64,000 nucleotides of DNA from CAZCPB01 sp044223975 (GCA_044223975.1 JBGALI010000007.1:124001-188000); one strand, 5' to 3'. Shown: positions 35,207 to 44,080, counted from the stretch's first letter. The notes: a model not told the origin generated them from the letters alone. Program-made: numbers and translations.

Positions 35207-35250
35207 CACGCGCGGAAAGGAACCCCGCCGCGACCGCGGCGAAGGGGTGG

Positions 35251-36414
35251 TCACTTGGGATCGGCGAAGCGACCGGGCGGGAAGTCAAAGGGCGTCTTCA
35301 CGAGCAGGCCGTCGGGGCCGAAGATCTGGCCCGCACCAACCAGGAACCTGGCGTCATCCTCGAGTATCGCGGTCTTGATCAGTTCGCTGAGGTTCTGCGA
35401 CTTGTACCCGCCCCCGGCGGTCAGGACCAGGATCGCCTCGGCGAGCGCGGCGGCCTGCGCGAGCGGTACGCGAGCCTGAACCTTGGCCGCCTTCACCTCG
35501 TTTGAGTCGTCACTCTGGATCGGGGCGTATTCCTTGCCCGCCCGGATGGCCCGCGCCGACAACGCGAGCATGTCCCCCGCGAACCCGGCGGCCTCATGGC
35601 GGGCCGCATCCGGGAGGCGGCTGTTCACGTTGCTCAGGGCTTCACGAGTCGCGACGCCGGAATTCACCGAAGTCTCGAACAGCGCCGCGAGGTCGACCTT
35701 CTCGGCGTTGACGTGCAGACGGGTTCCCAGACGTGTCGAGAGTTCAACGAGGGCCTTGGCCGGAACGGCATCGGCGACGAATTTCTGGTTCGTGATTCTC
35801 ATCGCCGCGACCAGAGCCCGGGCCAGCGTGTCCACGACCCGCGGGTCGGTCTCGGTCGCCAGTCGCTCGCCCAAGGTCTTGACCATTTTCTGCGCCCGAT
35901 CGGTCGAGAGGGCGGGTGCCGATCGTTCCACGGCCTCGAACGTCAGGCCCATCCCCCGGGCGGCGGTGTACCGCACGACGGGGTCTTTGGCGCCCAGTTG
36001 CTTCTCAAGGATTGCAACCCCGGGGTCGGCCGCCAACTCGCCGGCGATGATCAGGGCATTGATCGCAACGATATCGCGCTTGTCCGCCGAAAGCCGTTGC
36101 AAGGCCTGATCGAGCTGCTTGGCGTACTCGATGCGAAACGGAGCGGACACCTGGGTGTCCGCCAGAGGCTCCATGAGTTCCAAACGGGCACGCTTGATCT
36201 TGGTCGCCTCAGCGGAGCCGATGACCGCCGCGTCGCCTGCGCCCAGGTCGGCAACCCGTTCGGTGACGAATTTCTTGATGGCCGCGGCTTCCTCGCCGCT
36301 CGGCGGGGTGATCTTCCGGGCGATCTCCGCCGGAAGGCCCCCTTGCGCTATGGCGCGGGGGGACGCGAAAATCGCGACGCTCAGGGTGAACGCAAGCACG
36401 GCGCGCCCGACCAT
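35251..36414 (-). CDS. Exported alpha-helical repeat protein
   Basis: The product (387 residues from this start) has a signal peptide (VGRAVLAFTLSVAIFASP, ending RAIA) and then an all-helical sequence with HEAT-like elements (GAKDPVVRYTAARGMGLTF; TDPRVVDTLARALVAAM). The function is unknown. The start is uncertain: ATG at 36414 gives a clean signal peptide, ATG at 36504 adds 30 residues, and the frame remains open to 36639; none has a good ribosome-binding site. It lies 58 bp upstream of the OppA-like gene on the same strand, but that gene appears to have its own promoter. Confidence 0.6.
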   Translation of the reverse strand: MVGRAVLAFTLSVAIFASPRAIAQGGLPAEIARKITPPSGEEAAAIKKFVTERVADLGAGDAAVIGSAEATKIKRARLELMEPLADTQVSAPFRIEYAKQLDQALQRLSADKRDIVAINALIIAGELAADPGVAILEKQLGAKDPVVRYTAARGMGLTFEAVERSAPALSTDRAQKMVKTLGERLATETDPRVVDTLARALVAAMRITNQKFVADAVPAKALVELSTRLGTRLHVNAEKVDLAALFETSVNSGVATREALSNVNSRLPDAARHEAAGFAGDMLALSARAIRAGKEYAPIQSDDSNEVKAAKVQARVPLAQAAALAEAILVLTAGGGYKSQNLSELIKTAILEDDARFLVGAGQIFGPDGLLVKTPFDFPPGRFADPK

Positions 36415-36658
36415 GGACCACGCGGAGCGGCTCGGTGTCGGGGCGGTTCGATCGGTCAGCGTCAGCAACGCGAGATCCTCGCAAGCGTGCGTGGGGCGGG
36501 CCATGCGGGCCCCGGAACCGTCCCGGTACGACCGCCGCTGGTCCCGGTTCCCACAGAACGGGCCGGGGAGGGAAGGCCTCCCGGAAGCAGGCCGAACAGT
36601 AGGGAGGGGCAACGTATCAGGCGCACGCGGCACGGTCAAACACGGGAGGGCCTTGGGG

Positions 36659-37462
36659 TCAGCCGATCGCCAGTTTGACCGCCGTTGCCAGCAGCACCGC
36701 CGAGACCGCGACGCGCAGCACCTGCACGGGGAGCTTGTGCGTCAGCGTCGCCCCGACCATCGCGCCGGCAATCGCGCCGGGCGCCAGGAGCAGTGCCAGG
36801 ACGAACGACTCGCTCATGTCCCGCCCGTGTTCACGGAGCGTGCCGAGTTTGATTGCCGCGCCGATCGCGCTGCTCACGCACATGGCCGCGGAACTGGTCG
36901 CGATCGCTTGCTTCAGCGGCACGCGACCCACCAGTTGAAGCACCGGCACGACAAGCACGCCGCCGCCCAACCCCGCCAGACCCCCGGCGAGCCCCGCGGA
37001 GCCTCCTGCCAGCACCATGACGCCCGGGCCCGCCCGCTCTGGCCCGAGCTTGCTCTCGTCTACGCGTCGGAACAGTCGGTACATGTTCACCGAGCAATCC
37101 CACACGACCAGGGCCGCGAGAATCCTCTGGAGCGTGCGTCCATCGAATTGGTTGGAGAGCAGCACGCCGACCACGATCATCACCGCCATGCTCGGTACCA
37201 CCCACCGGAGCAGGTCGGGCCGGAAAACACCGGCCTGCCGGTGCTTCCACGTCGCGGGGAGCGCCACGACCACGTTCACCAGCATGCAGGCGGCCTGGAA
37301 GGCGTGCTGCTCGGTCCGCGCTGAATCGTCATAGCTGAATATGAGCGCCAGTGCGGGCAGCATGATCAGCGAGCCGCCGATCCCGGCAAGGCCGCCGACC
37401 AATCCCGCGACCGCCCCGATGGCCGCCGCGGCGACAAAATGCCCCGTGGTCGTCACTAGCAC
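36659..37462 (-). CDS. TauE/SafE family membrane permease
   Basis: The 267-residue protein has about eight membrane segments in two halves, each starting with a glycine-rich repeat (VAGLVGGLAGIGGSLIMLP and GLAGGLAGLGGGVLVVPVL). That internal duplication is the TauE/SafE (DUF81) hallmark; family members export sulfite, sulfoacetate or related organic anions. Substrate cannot be told from sequence. Starts at GTG 37462 or two codons later; no ribosome-binding site is evident. Confidence 0.88.
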   Translation of the reverse strand: MLVTTTGHFVAAAAIGAVAGLVGGLAGIGGSLIMLPALALIFSYDDSARTEQHAFQAACMLVNVVVALPATWKHRQAGVFRPDLLRWVVPSMAVMIVVGVLLSNQFDGRTLQRILAALVVWDCSVNMYRLFRRVDESKLGPERAGPGVMVLAGGSAGLAGGLAGLGGGVLVVPVLQLVGRVPLKQAIATSSAAMCVSSAIGAAIKLGTLREHGRDMSESFVLALLLAPGAIAGAMVGATLTHKLPVQVLRVAVSAVLLATAVKLAIG

Positions 37463-37777
37463 CGATCGAACTCCGAACGTAGACTTGGGGAATGGTCTCC
37501 AGACGGAGCGATCCTACCGGTGCATCTCATAACACGACGGAGTCGTCCGTGCCGCCCTCATAGACGGAACTGAAACGTTCGAAACCCAGGTGTTGAACAT
37601 TGATCGTGGGGCATTGCCCCGCAGCGTGCGGTAGACTCGGCGTAACGGCGTCGGCGCGGCCGCCGCACGTGCCTTTGATCGAGTCCGAAAAGCGGTACAC
37701 GCCCGGGCATTCCCAGAATGCCGTCGGCCCATCACGACCAACTGCCGGCGGTTCAGATCCGAGTGTGGAGAAGCCAA
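37463..37777. other. 315-bp divergent intergenic region
   Basis: The region separates the TauE-like gene from the 3D-domain gene. It has no convincing coding frame. It holds a small hairpin (GGGGC-att-GCCCC at 37608-37620), a TAGACT box at 37632-37637 that could serve the 3D-domain gene, and a long-loop 7-bp inverted repeat (CGTGCGG with CCGCACG). Nothing else is recognised. Confidence 0.4.
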
Positions 37778-38539
37778 GTGAAGATCAGCAAGGACGCATC
37801 GCTGTTGTCGCCCTCCCGGGTGCTGGCCCGCCGGGCTATCCAGGTTGGAGCTGGCGGTGCGCTGCTCGTCCTGGTTGCCTTCTCCGCCATCATCGCCAAG
37901 GAAGCCCGGTCGGCTCCAGTTTTGGCGAGCGTGCGCGCCGTTCAGAGCGAACCGCTCATGACCGTCGTCCCCGTCAACGCGCGTTCCGTGGTCGACGCGG
38001 CGGCCCACGACGAGCCCGCGGTGGCGGACATTGAGTCGATCCAGGCGGACGTCGAGTCGATCCAGAACGACGAACCCGCACCCGAAATGGAAGCTCCCGC
38101 CGAGCCTGAGGCTCTGCCCCAGCCGGCCATCGATCCGCTCGCCGCCGACCCCAACGTGCGCTGGTTCAACGGGCGCCCCGTCAAGCCGGTGAAGATTGTC
38201 ACGATGGTCGTGACGGCGTACTCGCCCGATTCGCGGTCGTGCGGCGACTCGGCCGACGGCATCACCGCGACGCTGCACTCGGTTGAGACCAACGGCTTCA
38301 AGCTCGTGGCCGCCGACCCGACCGTGCTGGCGTACGGCTCCATGATCACCGTGCCGGGGTACGACAGCGACCGCGTCGTGCCCGTGCTGGACTGCGGCGG
38401 CGCGATCAAGGGGCGGCGCCTGGACGTGCTCTTCCCGACCCACGAAGCGGCCCGGAAGTGGGGCGTGCGCAAGGTGCCGGTGACCGTGTGGGGCTACGTG
38501 GACGGCAAGCCGGCCGACAACCCCCGCCGCGAGCGGTAA
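37778..38539 (+). CDS. 3D-domain protein (putative lytic transglycosylase-type)
   Basis: The 253-residue protein has an N-terminal membrane helix or uncleaved signal (about 21-40), an acidic low-complexity linker (about 85-125), and a C-terminal 3D domain with three conserved aspartates: MVVTAYSPDSRSCGDS, VVPVLDCGGAIKG and RRLDVLFPTHEAARKWGVR. The 3D domain is the double-psi barrel of MltA and Rpf/YocH-type wall enzymes, so it probably binds or cleaves peptidoglycan in the periplasm. GGAG lies 7 nt before the GTG start; the frame upstream of it has no support. Confidence 0.8.
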   Translation: MKISKDASLLSPSRVLARRAIQVGAGGALLVLVAFSAIIAKEARSAPVLASVRAVQSEPLMTVVPVNARSVVDAAAHDEPAVADIESIQADVESIQNDEPAPEMEAPAEPEALPQPAIDPLAADPNVRWFNGRPVKPVKIVTMVVTAYSPDSRSCGDSADGITATLHSVETNGFKLVAADPTVLAYGSMITVPGYDSDRVVPVLDCGGAIKGRRLDVLFPTHEAARKWGVRKVPVTVWGYVDGKPADNPRRER

Positions 38540-38540
38540 A

Positions 38541-38572
38541 GAAAAAGGGCCGGCCGCAAGAGCGACCGGCCC
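38541..38572 (-). terminator. Rho-independent terminator of the Skp-like gene
   Basis: GGGCCGG (38547-38553) and CCGGCCC (38566-38572) form a 7-bp stem, followed on the minus strand by TTTTTC. It lies 20 nt past the stop of the gene at 38593 and just after the converging 3D-domain gene. Confidence 0.8.
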
Positions 38573-38592
38573 CCGAAAGTGCCGCAGGTCGA

Positions 38593-39264
38593 TTACTTCT
38601 TGTCGCCGGCCTTCGCTCCGTCGTCCTTCTTCTCGGGCGCCGGGATCTCGTCGAGCTTGAGCTCCTTCATGACGGCGGGCGTGAGGTCGTCGCCGTCGGC
38701 GAACATCAGCACCGGGCGGGCGAGCACTTCCTGGAGTGCCGCGGGGAGTTCCTTGGAGCGGAACTCGAGCTTGCCGACGCGCGACGCGATGACGTGCGAG
38801 TAGCCGTTCTTCCTGGCGATCGAGTTGGCGGTGTCGATGCAGGTCTTGTAGCACTCGGCGAACTGGTCGGTGCTGAACGCGCCGAGCTCCTCGTTGGCCT
38901 TCTGCTTGGACTCGTTCAGCTCGTTCATCTTGGTCTGGTACGCGGCGTAAAGGCCCTGGTAGTCGGGAGAGTTCTGCGGCGTGCCCTGGAGCTTCCCGAT
39001 CAGGTCCTTCAGGCCCCCCTCCATGGCACTGATCTCGTCCTGCTTGGCCTTCACGCGCGAGTCGCGGGCGGGGGAGTAGTGGTCGCCGAGGAAGAGCTTC
39101 TCCGAGACTGCCAGAACGTCGACGACCGCGATGCGGGACGAGTCTACGGATTGCGGCGCACCGGCCATCGCGTGGGACTGGCCCGAGCCGGCGTGGAAGC
39201 CGAAGAATGCGCCGAGCGAAGCGACGACGACGCCGCCGAGAAACGCACGCTGAGAATTGGACAT
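38593..39264 (-). CDS. OmpH/Skp-like periplasmic chaperone
   Basis: The 223-residue protein has an N-terminal signal or anchor (AFLGGVVVASLGAFFGF) and then RIAVVDVLAVSEKLF, the first strand and helix of the Skp/OmpH fold, followed by a long helical hairpin rich in K, Q and E and a closing beta segment (YSHVIASRVGKLEF). Skp holds unfolded outer-membrane proteins in the periplasm. The C-terminal tail is Lys/Asp-rich. A TAGACT box lies at 39329-39334, about 65 nt upstream. It is divergent from the aminopeptidase gene and ends in a strong terminator. Confidence 0.82.
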   Translation of the reverse strand: MSNSQRAFLGGVVVASLGAFFGFHAGSGQSHAMAGAPQSVDSSRIAVVDVLAVSEKLFLGDHYSPARDSRVKAKQDEISAMEGGLKDLIGKLQGTPQNSPDYQGLYAAYQTKMNELNESKQKANEELGAFSTDQFAECYKTCIDTANSIARKNGYSHVIASRVGKLEFRSKELPAALQEVLARPVLMFADGDDLTPAVMKELKLDEIPAPEKKDDGAKAGDKK

Positions 39265-39417
39265 GGGCAAGATTCCGAAAAAGGTTGGCGGGTCGCTCCC
39301 GCGGCAGGGCCGGCACGAACCGGCCACAAGTCTAGCGGGGGCCCGGACGCTTGCCGCGGCATCCGCTAGATTGTGCTCCGCGGTCATTCTCCGCTCGGCC
39401 GCGCCCCGGAGCACGAC

Positions 39418-40593
39418 ATGCGCGATCCCCGCCTCGACAAACTCGCCGACGTGATCGTCCGCTACTCGACACGCGTGAAGCCCGATGACCTCGTGGAGAT
39501 CGGCGCGGAGGCCGACGCCCTGCCGCTCGCCGCCGCGATCTTTGAAGCCTGCGTGAAGGCCGGGGCCCATCCTTTCTGGCAGCCCAAGAGCGAACAGATG
39601 ACGGAGATCCTGCTCACGCACGGCAGCGATCGCCAGATCGGCCGCGTGTCGGACCTCATGCTTCACCAGCTCGAGAAGGTCGATGTGCGGATTCACCTGT
39701 GGGCTCCGCTGAACACGCGTTTCCTCAGCCGCTTTGACCCGCGAAAGGTCGCGCTGCACCAGTCCGCCCGACGCTCGTACATGAAGCGGTTCATGGAACG
39801 TGCCGCCCTCGCGACCGAGGGCAAGCCCGGCGGGCTGCGCTGGTGCGGAACGGCGTACCCGACGCTCGGATCGGCGCAGGACGCGGAGATGAGCCTGGCC
39901 CAGTACGAGGACTTCGTGTTCCGCGCGGGGCTGCTCCACCTGCCCGACCCGGTGGCGGCGTGGGAGCGCGTGCACGAGCGGCAGGAGCGTGTGCGGGAAT
40001 ACCTCCAGGGGAAGAAGAGCGTGCGGTTCCGTGCGCCGGCCTGCGACGGGCACGACGGAACGGACCTCGTCGTGGACGTGTCGAAAGCCACATGGATCAA
40101 CTGTGCCGGCCGCGAGAATTTCCCCGACGGCGAGGTGTTCGCGGGCCCGACGGGCGTCGAGGGGCACGTCAACTACACCTTCCCTGCGGTGTACCACGGG
40201 CGCGAGGTCGAAGGAGTTCGCCTGAAGTTCAAGGGCGGACGCGTCGTCGACGCGTCGGCGAAGAAGAACGAGGAGTACCTCATCGCCATGCTCGATCAGG
40301 ACGCCGGCGCCCGCACGCTCGGAGAGATCGCCATCGGGACCAACTATGCGATCCGCGAGTTCACCAAGGACACGCTCTTTGACGAGAAGCTCGGCGGTAC
40401 GTTCCACGCGGCGGTGGGGGCGGGTTATCCCGAGAGCGGGAGCTCCAACGAGAGCGGCCTGCACTGGGACATGGTGTGCGACCTGCGGCCCGACCCGAAG
40501 AAGGCTCGCCCCGGCGGCACGATCGAGGCCGACGGAGAGGTCTTCCACCGCGACGGGCTGTTCTTCCGCGAGGGGTGGCCGGGCCCGGAGTGA
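39418..40593 (+). CDS. M29 family aminopeptidase
   Basis: The 391-residue protein matches thermophilic M29 aminopeptidases: LADVIVRYSTRVKPDDLVEI at the N terminus, and the metal site built from the Glu in NFPDGEVFAGP, the Glu in LGEIAIGTN, the His in GGTFHAAVGAGYPE and the His-x-Asp in GLHWDMVCDL. It is a cytoplasmic dimetal exopeptidase that removes N-terminal residues from peptides. GGAG lies 6 nt before the ATG. It may recycle peptides, possibly those imported by the Opp-like system (inference). Confidence 0.93.
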   Translation: MRDPRLDKLADVIVRYSTRVKPDDLVEIGAEADALPLAAAIFEACVKAGAHPFWQPKSEQMTEILLTHGSDRQIGRVSDLMLHQLEKVDVRIHLWAPLNTRFLSRFDPRKVALHQSARRSYMKRFMERAALATEGKPGGLRWCGTAYPTLGSAQDAEMSLAQYEDFVFRAGLLHLPDPVAAWERVHERQERVREYLQGKKSVRFRAPACDGHDGTDLVVDVSKATWINCAGRENFPDGEVFAGPTGVEGHVNYTFPAVYHGREVEGVRLKFKGGRVVDASAKKNEEYLIAMLDQDAGARTLGEIAIGTNYAIREFTKDTLFDEKLGGTFHAAVGAGYPESGSSNESGLHWDMVCDLRPDPKKARPGGTIEADGEVFHRDGLFFREGWPGPE

Positions 40594-40690
40594 GTGCGGA
40601 TTCGCTTCGCCCGCTCGTGGCAGATTCGCATCGGCGCCACGTATGCTTCGCCCCGTGGCTCGCCACAGCCGGGCGAGCAAGGAGTGTTCC

Positions 40691-41503
40691 ATGGCCGATC
40701 CCCGCTCGCAGCGTGGTCCAGATCCGATGGCCCAACTCCAGGAATACTGCAAGGTCCTGGAGAGCGAGGCCACGCGCCTCCGCAAGCGCGTGTACCGGCT
40801 CGAGGCGATCGAACGACTCCGCGAGCGGGGACGCACCGCCACTATTCCCGTCCAGTTCCGCTCGCAGTTCGGCGAGGACACCGTGCTGTGGGACATCTTC
40901 GACACCCAGCCCGACGGATTCTTCATCGAGGTGGGGGCGTACGACGGCGTCTCTCTCAGCGTGAGCTACGCGTTCGAATCCGTCGGCTGGAAGGGCCTGC
41001 TGATCGAGGCGCTGCCGGACCGCTTTGAGCAGTGCCGGAAGGCACGCCCCAACAGCCGCGTGGTGCAGGCTGCGCTCTCAAAGAAGGGAAGCACAGGCAC
41101 GACCACGTTCGAGGTCGTTCACGGCGAAGGCTGGGCCGAGATGTTCTCGTACCACAAGACCACCCAGCACCACCTCGAGACGGTCCGCAACTTGGGCGGC
41201 ACGAAGACCCAGGTTACTGTTCCGTTGACCACGATGAACGACCTGCTCAAGGACCACACCGGCCCGATCGACTTCGCGGTGATCGACGTTGAGGGCGGCG
41301 AGCTCGACCTGCTCGACGGCTTCGATCTCCACAAGTACAAGCCGCGCGTGATGCTAATCGAGGACAACCAGGGCAGCCGCGGCACGAGTCTGCCGCAGTA
41401 CATGTCGATGTTCCCGTACACCGAGGTGGGCTGGGTGGGGGTGAACCGTCTCTACGTACGTGCAGATGAAGGCGGGATTCTCGAGAAGCTCCAGAAGGGC
41501 TGA
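40691..41503 (+). CDS. FkbM family SAM-dependent methyltransferase
   Basis: The 270-residue protein has a short coiled-coil N terminus and then the FkbM core: SQFGEDTVLWDIF, the SAM-binding FFIEVGAYDGVSLS, GWKGLLIEALP and DFAVIDVEGGELDLLDG. FkbM enzymes O-methylate sugars and secondary metabolites, often on surface polysaccharides. No glycosyltransferase genes are nearby, so the acceptor is unknown. GGAG precedes the ATG. It converges on the prepilin-like gene with a 12-bp gap. Confidence 0.9.
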   Translation: MADPRSQRGPDPMAQLQEYCKVLESEATRLRKRVYRLEAIERLRERGRTATIPVQFRSQFGEDTVLWDIFDTQPDGFFIEVGAYDGVSLSVSYAFESVGWKGLLIEALPDRFEQCRKARPNSRVVQAALSKKGSTGTTTFEVVHGEGWAEMFSYHKTTQHHLETVRNLGGTKTQVTVPLTTMNDLLKDHTGPIDFAVIDVEGGELDLLDGFDLHKYKPRVMLIEDNQGSRGTSLPQYMSMFPYTEVGWVGVNRLYVRADEGGILEKLQKG

Positions 41504-41515
41504 GCGGCGGTCCGT

Positions 41516-42394
41516 TCAATCCCAGATCGCCCTGAAGTCCTGCGCCGAATCGCCCGCCGTGGTGAAGATGCCAAGGAACGCGTTGGTCCTCGACGCGTCG
41601 TCGGGCTCGTCGTAGAACAGCACGTCGCTCCACGCAAACCCGTCGGAACCCTTGTAGGTCTCGCGCCCGGTGTCCGCGAGGTGAGTAACAAAATCGACGT
41701 GCGCATCGGCGTACCCGATGTTCCCCTCCCATGAACTCGGCGGCCCGTGGATGAGATACGTAATGCTTGTGGACCGCCGGGGAATCGCGGTGACCGATGG
41801 CGCACCGCCCTTGCGTACCGATCCGATTTCGGGGCCGCGATTGCCGAACACGGCCGTGGTGGCCGGCGCACTGTTGCTCCATTGCGGCAAGCGCTCCTTA
41901 GTCGGTATCAAGTTTGCATAGCTCAGGCCGCCGGGCCTGCTCCCCGTGAAGTCGGCGGTGAACGCCGGGTCCCACGCGGCGTTCTCCGGGACCACCGCCG
42001 CGCGGGGGTTCTGAAATTCGTACGGGGCGTACTGCCTGATGCTGGGGTTTGCTTCCTGGGGACTGATGCACAGGTCGGTAGGCACCGAGCCGTTCCAGAT
42101 CATGAGGGACATGATGTTGGCGCTCGTGTTCTTTGCCGCGCCGGCGTCGGCAACGGTCTCGTTCTTGAGGTCAATCTGCGCGGGGAGCGGGAAAGAGCCC
42201 TTGTTGCTGCCACCCCAGATCACCATGGCCTGGGTGATGCCGCGGATCTGCGAGGTATCTGTGAGCTGCCTGGGGTAGGTGCGAGCCTTGCCAAACGCGG
42301 GGATGAATATCGCCACGATGAGGACTACGACGAGCACGATGACCGTGAGTTCAATAAGCGTGAACGCCCGCGCGGCAGAAATGCGTTGTGCCAT
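41516..42394 (-). CDS. Prepilin-like protein with C-terminal ADAHVDF motif (copy 1)
   Basis: The 292-residue protein has a short leader ending SAARA, the prepilin motif FTLIEL, a hydrophobic helix and a large globular domain ending with GNIGYADAHVDFV near residue 240. The C-terminal signature resembles the H-X9-DG/DUF1559 group of planctomycete pseudopilins, which occur in many copies per genome and whose function is unknown. It is a tandem paralogue of the next gene (both have SANIMSLMIWNGSVPTD-like segments and end in RAIWD). It is not part of the gsp operon but may use the same prepilin peptidase and secretion machine. A G-rich sequence precedes the ATG. Confidence 0.8.
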   Translation of the reverse strand: MAQRISAARAFTLIELTVIVLVVVLIVAIFIPAFGKARTYPRQLTDTSQIRGITQAMVIWGGSNKGSFPLPAQIDLKNETVADAGAAKNTSANIMSLMIWNGSVPTDLCISPQEANPSIRQYAPYEFQNPRAAVVPENAAWDPAFTADFTGSRPGGLSYANLIPTKERLPQWSNSAPATTAVFGNRGPEIGSVRKGGAPSVTAIPRRSTSITYLIHGPPSSWEGNIGYADAHVDFVTHLADTGRETYKGSDGFAWSDVLFYDEPDDASRTNAFLGIFTTAGDSAQDFRAIWD

Positions 42395-42407
42395 GGAGCG
42401 CCCCCTC

Positions 42408-43289
42408 TTAATCCCAGATCGCCCTGAACTCCGCCGCCGATGACCCCGCCGAGGTGAACATACCGAGGTACGCGTTGCTCTTCGACGCATCGTCGGGCTC
42501 GTCGAAGAACAACACATCATTCCACGTCGCGCCGTCGCTGCCGCGGTAGGTGCCGAACGTCCCGTCGTGGTACGTGGTGCAGAAGTCCACGTGCGCATCG
42601 TTGAACCCGATGTTGCCCTCCCAGGTCGTGCGTCCGCCGTGGATGAGGAATGTGTACGAGTCAGGGCTCTTGACCTTGGCAGCAACGGACGGTGCCTTCT
42701 GCTTCACCACCGACGCGATCTCGGGCCCGCGGTTGCCGAGGATGGCCTCGGTCGCCGAGAAGGTGTTGGACCAGCGGCTCAGCCGCTCATCGCTGGGCAC
42801 CAGGTGCGCGTAGCTCATGCCGCCGGGTCTGGGTCCGGTGAAATCGGCGTTGAACGCGGGGTCCCACATCGCCTTGTCCGGGCGCACGGCCTTCTTCGGT
42901 GTGTTGAACTCGTAGCTGGCGTACTGCTGGATGTTCCCGTTCGCTTCCGCCGGACTCACCAGGATGTCGGTCGGCACGGAGCCGTTCCAGATCATGAGCG
43001 ACATGATGTTGGCGGTGGTGTCCTTGGCGCGGCCGGCATCGGCGACCGTGTCGCCCGCCACATCAATCGCCGACGGGAGCGGGTACGAGTCCTTGTTGTT
43101 GTTGGCCCAGATGGACATCGCCTGGACCACGCCTCGGACCTGGCTGGAGTCCTTGATCTGGCGGCCGCCATGATGATGAGACCTTCCGATCGTCGGCAAC
43201 AGCACCGCGAGGATGATGACCACCGTCACGATGACCAAAGTGAGTTCGATGAGCGTGAACGCGCGACCACGTTGAATGCGAGGATTCAT
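42408..43289 (-). CDS. Prepilin-like protein with C-terminal NDAHVDF motif (copy 2)
   Basis: The product (293 residues from this start) has a leader ending QRGRA, the motif FTLIEL, and a globular domain parallel to that of copy 1 throughout, including TANIMSLMIWNGSVPTD, PDKAMWDPAFNADFTG and GNIGFNDAHVDF. The stretch SHHHGGRQ just after the membrane helix is specific to this copy. The 13-bp gap to copy 1 implies co-transcription. Three in-frame ATG codons are possible (43289, 43295, 43304); none has a perfect ribosome-binding site. A 23-bp interrupted palindrome lies upstream at 43345-43367. Confidence 0.78.
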   Translation of the reverse strand: MNPRIQRGRAFTLIELTLVIVTVVIILAVLLPTIGRSHHHGGRQIKDSSQVRGVVQAMSIWANNNKDSYPLPSAIDVAGDTVADAGRAKDTTANIMSLMIWNGSVPTDILVSPAEANGNIQQYASYEFNTPKKAVRPDKAMWDPAFNADFTGPRPGGMSYAHLVPSDERLSRWSNTFSATEAILGNRGPEIASVVKQKAPSVAAKVKSPDSYTFLIHGGRTTWEGNIGFNDAHVDFCTTYHDGTFGTYRGSDGATWNDVLFFDEPDDASKSNAYLGMFTSAGSSAAEFRAIWD

Positions 43290-43344
43290 GACCATGCCTT
43301 TCATGATGTCCCACGAGAACCGAAAATAATCGAACGAGAGCACG

Positions 43345-43367
43345 CGCGGACATGGTCCATGTCCGCG
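43345..43367. promoter_or_regulatory. 23-bp interrupted palindrome, candidate operator
   Basis: CGCGGACATGG (43345-43355) and CCATGTCCGCG (43357-43367) are perfect reverse complements around one central T. It lies about 56 bp upstream of the prepilin-like pair and just upstream of an AT-rich stretch (43323-43332) that could hold the -10 box, so it would cover the -35 region. No T run follows on either strand. Confidence 0.6.
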
Positions 43368-43415
43368 AGGATGATCCGTCGGATTGCGGCGCGGGCGCTC
43401 TTCCCTGCCCAGGGT

Positions 43416-43433
43416 TCTGCCGGAGCCGGCAGA
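43416..43433. repeat. Inverted repeat between prepilin pair and DUF2007-like gene
   Basis: TCTGCCGG and CCGGCAGA flank a 2-bp centre (AG). It lies 96 bp past the stop of the DUF2007-like gene on the minus strand and could end its transcript or bind a regulator; there is no T run. Confidence 0.4.
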
Positions 43434-43528
43434 GCGTGCCCGTTGATCAGAGCAGAACTTGAATTCTCCCTGCGCTTCGCCGCGGTCCAGCGTTGGGTTC
43501 CGGCAATCCCGCGGGTCTGCGCCAGGGC

Positions 43529-44074
43529 TCAGGTGCCCGACGGTCGCACCATGATCGCCAGCACGATGATGACGAAGACCACGATCACGGCGATGGCCAC
43601 AAAGACCGGGATGTTCCTCGAACCTGCGGCGATCGACGTATGCGGATGCGATGCGCCGGGTGGGTTCCCTCCACGGTCGGGAACTCCGACCGGCGCCGGG
43701 TTCGCTGCAATCGTGGGGCTTGCCCCCTCGGGGGTTTCTGCACCCGATCGAGGGGCGGCGGAACCAGCGACGGTTGCGGAAGGGGCCGCGCCCGCCGACC
43801 GGATGACGTGACGCGAGGATTCTTGCGCCCAGCTCAGGTGCATCGACTGCGCCTGGATGAACTTCAGCAGTTCCTGAGCCTTCTTCAGATCTCCCGCGCG
43901 TACCAGCACGCGGTGCTCGCGCACGGGGCGCCCGCCGGGCGTTGTTGCCGCCGCATCGGCGTGCGTGGTCTCGGTCTGCACCCCGTGGGCGTGCAGCGCT
44001 TCAGCAATCGTCGCGGCCTCGAATTCTCGGCGCAGCGTCGTCAAGACCACGAAATCGTTGCGATCGTCAGGCAC
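43529..44074 (-). CDS. Tail-anchored DUF2007-like protein (copy 1)
   Basis: The 181-residue protein has an N-terminal ferredoxin-like DUF2007-type domain (DFVVLTTLRREFEAATIAEA ... VLVRAGDLKKAQELL), an Ala/Pro-rich linker, and a C-terminal membrane helix (VFVAIAVIVVFVIIVLAIMV). DUF2007 is annotated as a putative signal-transducing domain without a proven role. The C-terminal anchor with almost no tail suggests insertion as a tail-anchored protein with the domain in the cytoplasm. GTG start with a TAACAT box 6 nt upstream. It is a paralogue of the following gene at 44143. Confidence 0.7.
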   Translation of the reverse strand: MPDDRNDFVVLTTLRREFEAATIAEALHAHGVQTETTHADAAATTPGGRPVREHRVLVRAGDLKKAQELLKFIQAQSMHLSWAQESSRHVIRSAGAAPSATVAGSAAPRSGAETPEGASPTIAANPAPVGVPDRGGNPPGASHPHTSIAAGSRNIPVFVAIAVIVVFVIIVLAIMVRPSGT

Positions 44075-44080
44075 GCGGCA

